DNA of 64,000 nucleotides from Anaerococcus jeddahensis (GCF_001182725.1 NZ_CWHU01000005.1:434001-498000); one strand, 5' to 3'; shown: positions 9,280 to 19,317, numbered from the stretch's first letter. Program-made: numbers and translations. The notes: generated by a model from the letters alone, not told the origin.

Positions 9280-10834
9280 CAAGGTCATAGTCATACCAGC
9301 GAAAAAGAAAAAAGGAAATTCCATCAAGGAATCAGAAAAGAAGAAACTGAGAGTGGCAGCCTATGCGAGGGTATCAACAGATAGTGATGAGCAAGCAACT
9401 TCTTATGACACGCAAGTAGACCATTACACAAATTATATAAAGAGAAATCCAGATTGGGAATTTGCGGGAGTTTTTTCTGATGAAGGAATCAGTGGAACTT
9501 ACACAAAGAAAAGAGCTGGCTTTAACAAAATGATTGAAGAAGCCATGGAAGGAAATATCGACTATATCATTACAAAGTCCATATCGAGGTTTGCCAGAAA
9601 TACACTAGACTGCTTAAAGTATATTCGTAAACTAAAAGAAAACAACATCCCAGTCTATTTTGAAAAAGAAAACATCAACACCATGGATGCCAAGGGAGAA
9701 GTTCTCCTTACCATTATGGCATCTCTTGCTCAACAGGAAAGTCAGTCTTTATCACAAAATGTAAAGTTAGGCTTTCAATATAGATTTCAACAAGGGCAAG
9801 TCCAAGTAAACCATAATAGGTTCTTAGGCTATACAAAAGACGAAGACGGAAAACTTGTCATCGTTCCTGAAGAGGCAAAAATTATAAAAAGGATCTACAG
9901 AGAATATTTAGAAGGAGCAAGCCTAAGAGATATAAAAGAAGGGCTTGAAAAAGATAAGATAGTAAATGGAGCAGGAAATAAGAAATGGCATGTGTCAAAC
10001 CTCAATCAAATATTAACTAATGAGAAATATATGGGGGATGCTCTCTTACAAAAGACTTATACAGTGGATTTTCTAAATAAGAAAAGAGTAAAAAATGATG
10101 GAATAGCACCTCAATATTATGTAGAAAATAACCACGAAGCCATTATACCTAAAGAAATCTTCATGCGAGTTGGAGAAGAAATGTACAGACGAGCTAATAT
10201 GGTAAGTGGCAAAGGGAAAAGAAGAATTTATTCCAGCAAATACGCTCTTTCAAGTATTGTCTATTGCTCTAAATGCGGAGATATTTACAGAAGAATAGCA
10301 TGGAACAACAGAGGAAAGAAATATACTGTTTGGAGATGCTGCACAAGAGTAACCCATGGACCAGAAGCATGTGAAGCAAGAACCATAAGAGAAGAAGACC
10401 TACAAGAAGCAGTTGTAGAAGCAATCAATCAGCTTATATCTGAAAGCAGTCAATTAAAAGAAATAATAAAAGAGAATATAGAACAAGTAATAACATGGAA
10501 TGTAAGTAGCAGAATTGAAGAAATAGACAAAGAAATGCTAAAAGTTCAAGAAGAACTTTTAAAAGTCGCAAATGCCAAGAAAGATTATACAGACCTTGCA
10601 GACAAGGTGGAAGAGTTAAGAAATGAAAAAGAAAAGATACTTCTAAATATAGCGGAAGAGAAGAATGAACAAAACAGACTAAAGGAATTAGAAGAGTTTT
10701 TAGATAATCAGGAATTGGAAATAGAAAGCTACGATGAAGACTTGGTAAGGAAACTTGTAGATAAGGTAGTTGTATATGATGAGGAACTAAAGATAGTGCT
10801 CAAGTCAGGAGTTGAAGTCAATGTATGTGTATAA
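9269..10834 (+). CDS. Large serine recombinase, second catalytic copy
   Basis: 521 residues with a complete catalytic domain ([15 protein letters not shown], nucleophile Ser36 counted from the first ATG), active-site segment [15 protein letters not shown], recombinase domain with [20 protein letters not shown], zinc ribbon ([12 protein letters not shown] and WRCC) and a coiled coil near the C-terminus. It ends in a beta-rich tail ([18 protein letters not shown]). It overlaps the preceding gene and ends just before the promoter of tetR. It may act with the copy at 7308 as a heteromeric integrase. A detached copy of a similar C-terminal tail remains at 42332-42421. Confidence 0.93.
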   Translation: MMNNKVIVIPAKKKKGNSIKESEKKKLRVAAYARVSTDSDEQATSYDTQVDHYTNYIKRNPDWEFAGVFSDEGISGTYTKKRAGFNKMIEEAMEGNIDYIITKSISRFARNTLDCLKYIRKLKENNIPVYFEKENINTMDAKGEVLLTIMASLAQQESQSLSQNVKLGFQYRFQQGQVQVNHNRFLGYTKDEDGKLVIVPEEAKIIKRIYREYLEGASLRDIKEGLEKDKIVNGAGNKKWHVSNLNQILTNEKYMGDALLQKTYTVDFLNKKRVKNDGIAPQYYVENNHEAIIPKEIFMRVGEEMYRRANMVSGKGKRRIYSSKYALSSIVYCSKCGDIYRRIAWNNRGKKYTVWRCCTRVTHGPEACEARTIREEDLQEAVVEAINQLISESSQLKEIIKENIEQVITWNVSSRIEEIDKEMLKVQEELLKVANAKKDYTDLADKVEELRNEKEKILLNIAEEKNEQNRLKELEEFLDNQELEIESYDEDLVRKLVDKVVVYDEELKIVLKSGVEVNVCV

Positions 10835-10839
10835 ATATC

Positions 10840-10869
10840 TTGACTTTCAAATATAACATGTGCTACAAT
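10840..10869 (+). promoter_or_regulatory. Promoter of tetR-type gene at 10906
   Basis: TTGACT at 10840-10845, an 18-base spacer and TACAAT at 10864-10869. The -10 box overlaps the first bases of a perfect palindrome, so repressor binding would block the polymerase. Confidence 0.75.
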
Positions 10870-10885
10870 ATAACTAAGTTATATT
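10867..10885 (+). promoter_or_regulatory. TetR operator, copy 1
   Basis: A perfect 19-bp palindrome (AATATAACTAAGTTATATT) centred on 10876, overlapping the -10 box of the tetR promoter. An almost identical copy lies at 11566-11584, after the tetR gene. The pairing with a TetR gene and the duplication at both promoters make this a strong operator candidate. Confidence 0.85.
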
Positions 10886-10905
10886 TGAAGAAAGGAGGGC
10901 AAATC

Positions 10906-11544
10906 GTGGCAAACGGAGATTATGAAGTAACTCATAATAGGATTCTTAATAGCGGTAAGAAAATTTTCAAAGAACAAGGATTTGAAAAGGCAAATTTAAG
11001 AGCTATTTGCAAAGAAGCAGGTGTTACTACTGGGGCGTTTTATGGTCATTTTGAGGATAAGGAAGCACTTTTTTCTGAGTTAGTTGAGCCGATTGTAAGC
11101 CAAATACGAAAATACTATGCTATGTATGAGGATGAGAGTTTTGAGACATATAAAAAGGAAGTTCCACTTGGGAAAGAAACCATTTATAAAATTTTAGACT
11201 CTAAAGCACATGGTGCTGTTAAGATGGTCTTGTATTTTTTTGAAAATAAAGATGCATTTGAGTTATTAGTGTTTGGTTCTTATGGAACAAAATACAGTAA
11301 TTTTTTAGATGAACTCGTGGAAATAGAAGATAAAAATCACATCAAAATATTAAGCATGATTTATGGTGAAGATGGTGTCGGTAGTGTAATAACCGATATG
11401 GGAATTCACTTAATTAACCATGCATATTATTATGCTTTATCTGAAGTTGCTGTTCATTCTAAAAGCAGAGAAGAAGTAGAATTAAATGCCAAACTAATTT
11501 CAAAATTCTTTAATGAAGGATGGGGCAAAATACGAGGTTTGTAA
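10906..11544 (+). CDS. TetR family transcriptional regulator
   Basis: 212 residues from a GTG start at 10906, chosen because AAAGGAGG lies eight bases upstream; an earlier in-frame ATG would run through the promoter and operator. The N-terminal helix-turn-helix is typical (RILNSGKKIFKEQGFEKANLRAICKEAGVTTGAFYGHFEDKEALF, split over residues 9-54). The C-terminal part is a helical ligand-binding domain without a recognised signature. The gene sits between two copies of a 19-bp palindrome, one at its own promoter and one before the ECF/ABC/MATE operon that follows. It therefore probably represses itself and that operon until an inducer, perhaps the transported compound, is bound. Confidence 0.9.
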   Translation: MANGDYEVTHNRILNSGKKIFKEQGFEKANLRAICKEAGVTTGAFYGHFEDKEALFSELVEPIVSQIRKYYAMYEDESFETYKKEVPLGKETIYKILDSKAHGAVKMVLYFFENKDAFELLVFGSYGTKYSNFLDELVEIEDKNHIKILSMIYGEDGVGSVITDMGIHLINHAYYYALSEVAVHSKSREEVELNAKLISKFFNEGWGKIRGL

Positions 11545-11557
11545 AATGGAAAAATTT

Positions 11558-11586
11558 TTGCATCAAATATAACTTAGTTATATTAA
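11558..11586 (+). promoter_or_regulatory. Operon promoter with TetR operator, copy 2
   Basis: AATATAACTTAGTTATATT at 11566-11584 repeats the operator before tetR with only the central base changed. It falls in the spacer of a possible promoter, TTGCAT (11558-11563), 17 bases, TATTAA (11581-11586). The ECF S-component gene starts 80 bases downstream. The palindrome is certain; the promoter boxes are weaker. Confidence 0.8.
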
Positions 11587-11666
11587 AGATTTAATTTTAT
11601 ATAAATTGGCAACATGCTGTTTTATAAGCAGATAAAAAATATTATATGTATTCAAGGAGGAGAAAA

Positions 11667-12263
11667 ATGAATTTAAAAAGTATTGTAAAAATAGCAGTAT
11701 TTTCTGTTATTGGTTTTGTATTAACAATGGGATTGGGACTTTTGACAGGATCGTTTGGAATGATTCCGAGTTTGTATTTATCATCGGCACTTCCAACAAT
11801 AATTGCCGCGCCAGTTTTTGTAATAATGTGTAAACAAGTCGCACAAAGAGGAACAGCATTCTTATATTTCTTATTACTCGGCGTGTTCTATGCTCTTATG
11901 GGAATGTGGCCTGTAATAGTAGTTTGTGCAATTGCAGGAATATTAGCAGAGCTTGTGATTGGTAAAAAGGAAAATTACTCAGACAAAACTATGAAAGTAG
12001 GTCTTGGTTTTGGTGCTGGTATGTTTATATATTCGCTTCATGCGATGTATTTCACATTCGTATTTGGAGTAGAAGGTCTTACAAAACAATTCCCTAAGAT
12101 GTTTACAACAGACTATGCAACATTTCTTTATAATTTTTACACCCCTAAAAACATTGCAATTTGCGTAGTGATCGCAATCGTTGCATCAATTATTGGTGCT
12201 AATTTTGGAACATATATTTACAACAAATTCTTTAGCAACAGGAAGAAAAAAAGTGTTTTGTAA
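11667..12263 (+). CDS. ECF transporter S component, MptD (Trep_Strep) family
   Basis: 198 residues, almost entirely hydrophobic, about six membrane helices. Motifs such as GMIPSLYLSSALPTIIAAPVF, ALMGMWPVIVVCAIAGILAEL and a basic C-terminus (FFSNRKKKSVL) fit the Trep_Strep/MptD group of putative substrate-binding S proteins. The start is ATG at 11667, with AAGGAGGAG seven bases before it; an ATG 21 bases earlier has no such site. It is the first gene of the S-T-A-ABC-ABC-MATE operon. The S protein decides the substrate, but the family's substrate is not settled. A paralogue is at 37139. Confidence 0.82.
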   Translation: MNLKSIVKIAVFSVIGFVLTMGLGLLTGSFGMIPSLYLSSALPTIIAAPVFVIMCKQVAQRGTAFLYFLLLGVFYALMGMWPVIVVCAIAGILAELVIGKKENYSDKTMKVGLGFGAGMFIYSLHAMYFTFVFGVEGLTKQFPKMFTTDYATFLYNFYTPKNIAICVVIAIVASIIGANFGTYIYNKFFSNRKKKSVL

Positions 12264-12966
12264 AGGTGAAAAAAACTATATAGAAGGGTACCAACTATTA
12301 GATAAAATCAACCCACTTACTATAGTTGGGTTGATTTTACTATTTTCAGTTATTCTAACTGTTGGAGAGCAATCACAATATTTATTTTCCCTTATTTTTG
12401 TCTTAGGACTACTATTCTTATTTTCTATAAGAAAGGCATTTAGAACGATATGTTCATTGCTTATAGTATGGGGGCTTATTTATTTGCTGAAACCCCACTT
12501 AGGAAATGTTTTGGTTGGTTCTATATATACAATGCTACTTATAGTGTTGAAATTTGCTCCACTTTTCATTTTGGGAAAAGTGCTGTCTTCATATAGTTCT
12601 TCGCATCTAATTGCTGCATTTAGAAAAATTGGTATTGATGGTGGAATAGGTATAGGAATCACACTGTTTTTTCGTTTTATTCCGGAAATTTCTATTAGGA
12701 TGAAGGAAATAAACAATGGCATGAAAATTAGAGGATTTAAAGCAAGTATTTTCAAACCAATTAAAACATTTGAATTATATTTTGTTCCTCTTATGTATAA
12801 GTGCATAGATATAAGCGATACCTTAACTTGTTCAATCATATCAAAAGGCATTGAATATGATGGTAAAAAAACAAGTTTTCATGATGTAAAATTTACTTTT
12901 ATCGATATTGTAATGTTAATGATTGGAATAATTTTGGTTTTGGTGAGTGTATGGAAAATATGTTAG
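12253..12966 (+). CDS. ECF transporter T component (EcfT/CbiQ type)
   Basis: 237 residues from a GTG at 12253 that overlaps the end of the S gene by 11 bases and has AGGAAG seven bases upstream; an ATG start is not available. It has five or six membrane helices and the two short coupling segments of T proteins, seen as MKIRGFKAS (Ala-Arg-Gly like) near residue 156 and a second SIISKGIEYDGK segment near residue 190. The corresponding second segment in the paralogue at 37729 reads AIIRGLDAP. These helices contact the ATPases. The product is the energy-coupling scaffold for the S component before it and the double ATPase after it. Confidence 0.85.
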   Translation: MFCKGEKNYIEGYQLLDKINPLTIVGLILLFSVILTVGEQSQYLFSLIFVLGLLFLFSIRKAFRTICSLLIVWGLIYLLKPHLGNVLVGSIYTMLLIVLKFAPLFILGKVLSSYSSSHLIAAFRKIGIDGGIGIGITLFFRFIPEISIRMKEINNGMKIRGFKASIFKPIKTFELYFVPLMYKCIDISDTLTCSIISKGIEYDGKKTSFHDVKFTFIDIVMLMIGIILVLVSVWKIC

Positions 12967-14420
12967 AAGCAAATATACGCAAATTTTCATACGGAGAGGA
13001 CTTAGTACTAAAAGACTTAAAACTGTCTGTAAAAAAAGGAGAGATAGTTGTATTAACAGGTCTTTCAGGATGTGGGAAAACAACATTTTTAAGACTTCTA
13101 AATGGACTCATTCCATATTTTTACGAAGGAAATTTAGAAGGTAATGTTGAGCTTTTGGGAAAAGAAATTTCTTCGTATCAGAAAGGTGAACTTGCAAAAT
13201 ATATAGGAAATGTATTTCAAAATCCCAAGGATCAGTTCTTTTGCGATGTGGTTGAAGATGAAGTTGCTTTGGTAGGAGAAAATCTTGGGTTAGATGGGAA
13301 CTTATTAAAAGAAAAGGTAGATAAAGCATTAAATTTACTGGAGATAGGTCATATAAGAAAAAAATCTATCTTTGAATTGTCTGGTGGAGAAAGACAAAAG
13401 GTGGCGATAGCAGGAACACTTATTTATGATACAGACATTATCTTTTTCGATGAACCTTCAAGTAGCCTTGATTATGACAGTATAAGGAAATTTGAAAACA
13501 TACTTGTTAAGTTAAAAGCGATTGGCAAGACAATTGTAATAGCTGAACATAGATTGTATTACCTTAAAAATATTTTTGATCGTCTTGTCTATATGAAAGA
13601 TGGAACGGTAGAAAATATTTTTAAAAAAGGTGAACTCGATAACCGGAAGTGTAAAGAACTGGAATTAAGAACATTAAATGAAAAAGAACTTGTGTCGGAA
13701 AAAGAGCCATTAAAAACCAGAAGCTATATAAAAGTCGACAATGCAAATATTCACCAAGGAAAAAGAACTTTGATAAAAGATTTGACTTTTGACATTAAAG
13801 AAAAAGAAATCATGGGAATTATTGGTTCTAATGGAATTGGGAAAACAACATTAGCAAATTCTTTGTGTGGGCTTTCAGAAAAAAGATTAGATGTGAATTA
13901 TGGAAAGAACAAGAAGGAACGATTGAAAAATTCTTATTTAGTTTTGCAAGATGTTGATGCTCAGATTTTTTTAGACACTGTGGAAAATGAGCTGATATTT
14001 TGTAAAGAAAAGAATACGGAAAGTGATTTAGAAGAAATACGAGATTACTTAAAGAAAACAAAGTTGTGGCATAAGAAAGTAAGCCACCCACAAAAATTGT
14101 CTGGTGGTCAAAAACAAAGACTTGCGATTATTACTTCGTTTTTATCCAATCGAAAATTGATAGTTTTAGATGAACCGACCTCTGGACTTGATTATAGAAG
14201 TATGAGTATTATATCTGATTTAATTACAGAAAAATCAGAGGAAGTTCCATTTATCATTATTACGCATGACTTGGAACTACTATTCAAAACTTGCCATTCT
14301 GTTTTAATGATTGGCAGTGAAAATTATAAAAAAATATCTGTAAAAGGAAATGAACAAGTGATTATGGATTTTATGGATAATAAAAAATCTTTGATTAAGG
14401 AGGAGAATGATGTTAAATAA
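12951..14420 (+). CDS. ECF transporter double ATPase (fused EcfA-type)
   Basis: 489 residues, two ATPase domains. Domain 1: Walker A GLSGCGKTT, FQNPKDQ, LSGGERQK, Walker B IIFFDEPSSSLD. Domain 2: Walker A GSNGIGKTT, LSGGQKQR, Walker B LIVLDEPTSGLD. Both appear competent. The start at 12951 overlaps the T gene by 16 bases; an alternative ATG three codons later is possible. The gene order S-T-A followed by two ABC half-transporters and MATE matches the truncated cassette at the left edge of the window. Confidence 0.9.
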   Translation: MENMLEANIRKFSYGEDLVLKDLKLSVKKGEIVVLTGLSGCGKTTFLRLLNGLIPYFYEGNLEGNVELLGKEISSYQKGELAKYIGNVFQNPKDQFFCDVVEDEVALVGENLGLDGNLLKEKVDKALNLLEIGHIRKKSIFELSGGERQKVAIAGTLIYDTDIIFFDEPSSSLDYDSIRKFENILVKLKAIGKTIVIAEHRLYYLKNIFDRLVYMKDGTVENIFKKGELDNRKCKELELRTLNEKELVSEKEPLKTRSYIKVDNANIHQGKRTLIKDLTFDIKEKEIMGIIGSNGIGKTTLANSLCGLSEKRLDVNYGKNKKERLKNSYLVLQDVDAQIFLDTVENELIFCKEKNTESDLEEIRDYLKKTKLWHKKVSHPQKLSGGQKQRLAIITSFLSNRKLIVLDEPTSGLDYRSMSIISDLITEKSEEVPFIIITHDLELLFKTCHSVLMIGSENYKKISVKGNEQVIMDFMDNKKSLIKEENDVK

Positions 14421-16200
14421 GGTTTTTGAGTATGCTGGTTCGCATAAGAAAACAATACATTTAGCGAGTTTTATTATGCTATTAAGTGTCATTATGGGAG
14501 TTGTGCCATTTCTATTTGCTTATCAGATTATAAATCCCTTGATTTTAGGACAAAATTTGGAGTTCACAAGGTTAGTTATTTTGCTTGCCGGTATTTTGAT
14601 ATGTTTGGTTTTGCAAGCATTATTAGGTGGTTTGGCTCTTAATATGTCTCATAAGGCAGCATATAACACATTATTTGGACTTAGAACATCTCTACAAAAA
14701 AAGATGGAGAATCTTCCCTTAGGAGCTATTGAAGAAAAGGGAACAGGTGCTATTAAAAAGATGTATGTAGATGATATTGGTAGTTTGGAAGTTCTTTTGG
14801 CACACTCATTGCCTGAAGGAATTGCCAATTTAATTGTGCCTGTAATGGTATATATTGCAATGTTTTTCGTTGACTGGAGACTGGCACTTATGTCTTTGGC
14901 ATCCATTCCACTAAGCATTGTCGCTATGATGATTATGTATTCCGCAGGAATGAAAAAAATGGGACCATATTATATGGCGAGTGAAAAAATGAATAATACC
15001 ATTATTGAATATGTGAATGGTATGGAAGTAGTAAAAGTGTTTAACAAGCAAACGGAATCATATCAAAGATTTTCTAAAGATGTTGGAGATTATAGAGATT
15101 ATGCACTCGCTTGGTATAAGACTGCATGGCCATGGATGGCATTGTATAGTGCCTTGCTCCCATGCACGATTATATTAACATTGCCGCTTGGCGGTTACTT
15201 TGCTTACATGGGCTATGTTAGTCTTTCTGATTTGATATTGGTATTATGCCTATCTTTGAGTATTGGCTTACCACTCTTAAAGGCTTTGGGATTTTTACCA
15301 ACAATGCCACAGCTTAATTATAAAATATCTGCATTGGAAGATGCTTTAAATATAGAACCATTAAAACAAGGTGAAAACAGGTTTAAAGGTATAGATCATA
15401 CTATTTCCTATGACAATGTTACATTTGGTTATCAACTAAGCAAGATGGGAGAGAATGGACAACCTGAAACATACATTAAAAATGTGATTCATAATGTGAG
15501 CTTTACAGCAAAAGTTGGAGAAAAGACAGCCATTGTTGGAGAATCAGGCTCAGGTAAAAGCACTTTAGCGAAACTCTTAATTCATTACTATGATGTTTTA
15601 GAGGGAAGCATTAGCATTGGAGGACAAAATTTACAGGATATGAGTCTTAAGGCACTGAATAAAGAGATTTCTTATGTATCTCAAGACCAATATTTATTTA
15701 ATACTTCACTCTTAGAAAATATTCGTATCGGAAATTTGTCAGCTACCGATGAAGAAGTGATAGAAGCTGCAAAGAAAGCTCAGTGTATGGAATTTTTAGA
15801 TAAGCTCCCAAATGGTATTTACTCTTTGGCTGGCGAGGCAGGAAAGATGTTATCAGGTGGAGAGAGACAAAGAATATCCCTTGCAAGAGCTATCTTAAAA
15901 AATGCACCGATTGTTGTACTTGATGAGGCAACAGCCTATGCAGATCCTGAAAATGAAGAAAAGATGGAAGCTGCGATTGCTGAACTTGTAAAAGGTAAAA
16001 CATTGATTGTAATTGCTCATAAACTTCCGGCAATTGTAGATGCAGACCAAATATTGGTAATGAATCATGGTCGTTTAGTTGCAAATGGAAAACATAAGGA
16101 CTTGTTAGAATCATCAGCAGAGTATCGTAAATTATGGAATGCGACAATATTTAGTAAGGAATGGAAAATTGATAGAAAGGCAGGTGAAATGAATGTTTAA
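14410..16200 (+). CDS. ABC exporter-fold half-transporter, first of pair
   Basis: 596 residues from the second of two adjacent ATG codons, which is better spaced (six bases) from AGGAGG; the first is at 14407. Membrane domain to about residue 320. The ATPase domain has Walker A GESGSGKST (about 376), signature LSGGERQR, Walker B VVLDEAT and H-loop AHKLP. The linker between the domains carries an extra segment (QLSKMGENGQPETYIKN) before Walker A that the paralogues lack. It overlaps the ECF ATPase gene before it and its partner gene after it. Likely works as a heterodimer with the product of 16193. Confidence 0.87.
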   Translation: MLNKVFEYAGSHKKTIHLASFIMLLSVIMGVVPFLFAYQIINPLILGQNLEFTRLVILLAGILICLVLQALLGGLALNMSHKAAYNTLFGLRTSLQKKMENLPLGAIEEKGTGAIKKMYVDDIGSLEVLLAHSLPEGIANLIVPVMVYIAMFFVDWRLALMSLASIPLSIVAMMIMYSAGMKKMGPYYMASEKMNNTIIEYVNGMEVVKVFNKQTESYQRFSKDVGDYRDYALAWYKTAWPWMALYSALLPCTIILTLPLGGYFAYMGYVSLSDLILVLCLSLSIGLPLLKALGFLPTMPQLNYKISALEDALNIEPLKQGENRFKGIDHTISYDNVTFGYQLSKMGENGQPETYIKNVIHNVSFTAKVGEKTAIVGESGSGKSTLAKLLIHYYDVLEGSISIGGQNLQDMSLKALNKEISYVSQDQYLFNTSLLENIRIGNLSATDEEVIEAAKKAQCMEFLDKLPNGIYSLAGEAGKMLSGGERQRISLARAILKNAPIVVLDEATAYADPENEEKMEAAIAELVKGKTLIVIAHKLPAIVDADQILVMNHGRLVANGKHKDLLESSAEYRKLWNATIFSKEWKIDRKAGEMNV

Positions 16201-17938
16201 GCTAATATCAAGAATTTTAAACTTGTCAGGAAAGTATAAAAATAGAATTAAAGGGGCATTTGTTTTTGCCTTCGTTGAATCCATATTAAGTAAAATGCCT
16301 ATATTTATTGCATTTACCGTTTTGATAGGATTTTATGAAAAAACGAATACCTCCAAAACTTTTCTATATGTAGGAATAGGACTTGTTTTAGTGGTTTTAT
16401 TACAAGCGGTGGTTCATTTCTTAAGCGATAAATTGCAAAGTGCAGCCGGCTTTCTGATTTTTGCAGACAAAAGGATGGAGCTTGGAAATCACCTTAGAAA
16501 ACTTCCTATGGGATATTTCACATCAGGAAATTTAGGAAAAATCAATTCTGTTTTAAGTTCAGATATGGCATTCATTGAGGAAGTATCCATGAGTACCATA
16601 GCTAATATGATGAGTTATGTGCTTTCAACCGTTGTGCTTACTATATTCATGTTTGTTTTGGATTATAGAATAGGTCTTGTGTCTGTGTGTGTAACTCTAA
16701 TAGCAACATTACTTGCAAGCAGAATGAATAAAATGTCTTTATCTGAAGCTGTTATCAGGCAAGAGCAAGGAGAGAAGCTAACAGATGCAGTTTTGTCATT
16801 TGCAGAAGGAATTAGTGTAATCAAAAGCTATAACCTTTTAGGAGACAATTCAAAGGCTCTTACAGACAGCTTTGCTTCATCAAGAGACACTTCTATAAAG
16901 TTTGAAAAGAAGATGACACCTTGGACAAGCGGATTGAACATCATTTATGGTATCGGAATTACATTTATTTTGGCACTTGCTTTGTATCTTCATTTACAAG
17001 GAATGTTGAAACTTCCTTATGTGTTAGGACTGATACTATTTGTATTTGACTTATTTAGTCCATTAAAAACTCTTTATGGAGAAGCAAGTAGGCTAACAGT
17101 TATGAATGCTGCTTTAGATCGTATTGAAGAATTATTAAACGAGACAGAACTACAGGATACAGGTAAAAAACATATCTTAAAGGCTAGGTTTGGTGAGCCG
17201 GAAATTAGTTTTAATCATGTGAAATTTTCTTATGGAGAAAAAGAGGTTTTGCATGATATGAATTTTGAAATGAAAAAGAATACAATGACAGCTTTAGTTG
17301 GACCATCTGGTGGAGGAAAATCTACAGTAGCCAACCTTTTAGCGAGATTTTGGGATGTAGACTCCGGTGAAATTTTGATTAGAGGAGTGAATATAAAGGA
17401 TGTTTCACTATCTGAATTGATGTCGGAAATTAGTATGGTTTTCCAAAGAGTGTATTTATTTCAAGATACGATTTTTAATAATATTGCCATGGGGAAAGAA
17501 AATGCGACGAAAGAAGAAGTTATAGAAGCCGCAAAAAAAGCAAGATGCTATGACTTCATTATGGCACTTCCTGATGGATTTGACACAATGATTGGAGAAG
17601 GAGGAGCAACTCTATCCGGTGGTGAAAAGCAAAGAATTTCTATTGCTCGCTGCATATTAAAAGATGCTCCTATTGTAATTCTTGACGAGGCAACAGCAAG
17701 TGTTGATGTGGACAATGAAAGCTATATACAGGAAGCAATCAGTGAATTGGTAAAGAATAAAACATTATTAGTTATCGCCCATAGATTAAATACTATTAGA
17801 GATGCCGATAGTATTATTGTAATCAAGGAAGGGAATATTGCAGAACAAGGAACCCATAATGAGCTAATTGCTTTAAATGGGATTTATAAAAATATGGTAG
17901 AGCTCCAAGAAAAAAATAAAGGACTAAAAATTATATAA
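16193..17938 (+). CDS. ABC exporter-fold half-transporter, second of pair
   Basis: 581 residues starting at an ATG that overlaps the stop of the first half-transporter by eight bases. Six hydrophobic helices, then an ATPase domain with Walker A GPSGGGKST (about 370-378), Q-loop FQRVYLF, signature LSGGEKQR, Walker B VILDEAT and H-loop AHRLN. Catalytic residues are intact. Together with 14410 it forms the second of four such pairs in the window. Confidence 0.87.
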   Translation: MFKLISRILNLSGKYKNRIKGAFVFAFVESILSKMPIFIAFTVLIGFYEKTNTSKTFLYVGIGLVLVVLLQAVVHFLSDKLQSAAGFLIFADKRMELGNHLRKLPMGYFTSGNLGKINSVLSSDMAFIEEVSMSTIANMMSYVLSTVVLTIFMFVLDYRIGLVSVCVTLIATLLASRMNKMSLSEAVIRQEQGEKLTDAVLSFAEGISVIKSYNLLGDNSKALTDSFASSRDTSIKFEKKMTPWTSGLNIIYGIGITFILALALYLHLQGMLKLPYVLGLILFVFDLFSPLKTLYGEASRLTVMNAALDRIEELLNETELQDTGKKHILKARFGEPEISFNHVKFSYGEKEVLHDMNFEMKKNTMTALVGPSGGGKSTVANLLARFWDVDSGEILIRGVNIKDVSLSELMSEISMVFQRVYLFQDTIFNNIAMGKENATKEEVIEAAKKARCYDFIMALPDGFDTMIGEGGATLSGGEKQRISIARCILKDAPIVILDEATASVDVDNESYIQEAISELVKNKTLLVIAHRLNTIRDADSIIVIKEGNIAEQGTHNELIALNGIYKNMVELQEKNKGLKII

Positions 17939-17964
17939 AAATTGGTCTAAGAGAGGAGAAGGCA

Positions 17965-19317
17965 ATGAAACAAGATATGAAAGAACAATTATTAACAAAA
18001 AGACCGATAGATTTACTCTTTCAGTTATCTATTCCGGCAGTTATCGGAATGATTGTTATCGGTCTGTATCCGTTAATGGACGGAATATTTGCAGGGAAAA
18101 TTATAGGACAGACAGCAATGACTGCCTGTGGTGTCGCAATGCCACTTACCTTTTTCAACAGCGGTGTTTCAACTTTACTTGGTGTAGGTTCTGCATCTGT
18201 ACTTTCAAGAGCAATCGGTAAAGGGGATCAAAAAACTGTAGATAAAATTATGGGTAACCTAATCTATTGGGTGATTTTCTTCTCTGTAATTATTACAGTT
18301 GGAGGAATACTTCTTGCTCCGCATTTTTTAGATATGGTCGGTGCAACGGGTGAAATCAAAGCCTATGGTATTAGATACCTTAGAGTAATTTTTATAGGTT
18401 CTCTATTTGTAAACTTCACACAGTCCGCAAACATGGTTATGCGTGGCGAAGGACTGATGAAAAAAGCTATGACGATTATGGGACTTGGAGCATTACTGAA
18501 TATCATTCTTGATCCGATTTTAATGACAGTTATGGGTGAATATGCGATTGAAGGTGCTGCCCTTGCAACCATCACAGCACAATTTGTTCAGGCAGTGGCA
18601 ACACTACATTATTTCTTGAAAAAGAGTAAAGTTGTTAAAATCCATAAGATAAAGTCTGATGCGGAAATTAAAAAAGAAATGTTTTCTGTCGGTTCATCCG
18701 CTATGATGATGCAGCTTTTGTTTATGATTCAACAGACTATGCTCTATAAAATGGCATTTAAGTATGGCGGAGATACCAATGGAATTTTGATGGCGGCATC
18801 ACTTCGTGTATATGCCTTTTCATTTATTCCTCTTTGGGGAATGAGTCAAGGCTTACAACCTGTTGTTGGAACAAACTTTGGAGCAAAGCAGTATGACAGA
18901 GTAAGACAGGCTATGAAGGTCTTTTCTATTGGCGGTTTAGTTCTTGCAGCAATCTTTTGGATTCCGTCTTTATTGCTTTCAAGTCAAATACTATCTTTAT
19001 TCGGTGTAGAAGCAAACATCATTGCACAGGGTGTTGGAAACTTTAGATTGTTCTATTCCGTATTTATTTTGTATGGAGTAATGGTTATGACTGTTACTTT
19101 CTTCCAATCAATCGGAAACGGAAAGAAAGCTGGGATAATCGTAATGCTTAGACAACTGTTTTTGTTTGTTCCTGCCATGATTTTATTGCCAATGATATTT
19201 GGAGTAAAAGCTGTTTGGTTTACACAGCCACTTGTTGATTTCATTATGATTGTTGTTGGCGTTTTCATGATGATTGGGGAACTGAATAAAATGGGGAAAG
19301 AAAAAGTTCAAGCGTAA
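17965..19317 (+). CDS. MATE family multidrug/sodium antiporter, second copy
   Basis: 450 residues, about 12 membrane helices, nearly the same protein as that at 5065 (same N-terminal MKQDMKEQLLTKRPIDLLFQL and long identical stretches). Most nucleotide differences are at silent positions, so the two genes are an older duplication or separate acquisitions held under purifying selection. AGAGGAGAAGG lies just before the start. It closes the TetR-controlled operon and is followed by a short peptide frame and a terminator, just as the first copy is. Confidence 0.92.
   Translation: MKQDMKEQLLTKRPIDLLFQLSIPAVIGMIVIGLYPLMDGIFAGKIIGQTAMTACGVAMPLTFFNSGVSTLLGVGSASVLSRAIGKGDQKTVDKIMGNLIYWVIFFSVIITVGGILLAPHFLDMVGATGEIKAYGIRYLRVIFIGSLFVNFTQSANMVMRGEGLMKKAMTIMGLGALLNIILDPILMTVMGEYAIEGAALATITAQFVQAVATLHYFLKKSKVVKIHKIKSDAEIKKEMFSVGSSAMMMQLLFMIQQTMLYKMAFKYGGDTNGILMAASLRVYAFSFIPLWGMSQGLQPVVGTNFGAKQYDRVRQAMKVFSIGGLVLAAIFWIPSLLLSSQILSLFGVEANIIAQGVGNFRLFYSVFILYGVMVMTVTFFQSIGNGKKAGIIVMLRQLFLFVPAMILLPMIFGVKAVWFTQPLVDFIMIVVGVFMMIGELNKMGKEKVQA

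Noticed and set aside
10825..10905. Upstream extension of the TetR gene to an ATG at 10825
   Set aside because: The extension would run through a promoter and a perfect operator; GTG at 10906 has a proper AGGAGG and the family's N-terminus.
12181..12252. Longer start for the T component overlapping the S gene
   Set aside because: It would translate 24 extra codons of the S gene in another frame with no hydrophobic or family character; GTG at 12253 fits better.
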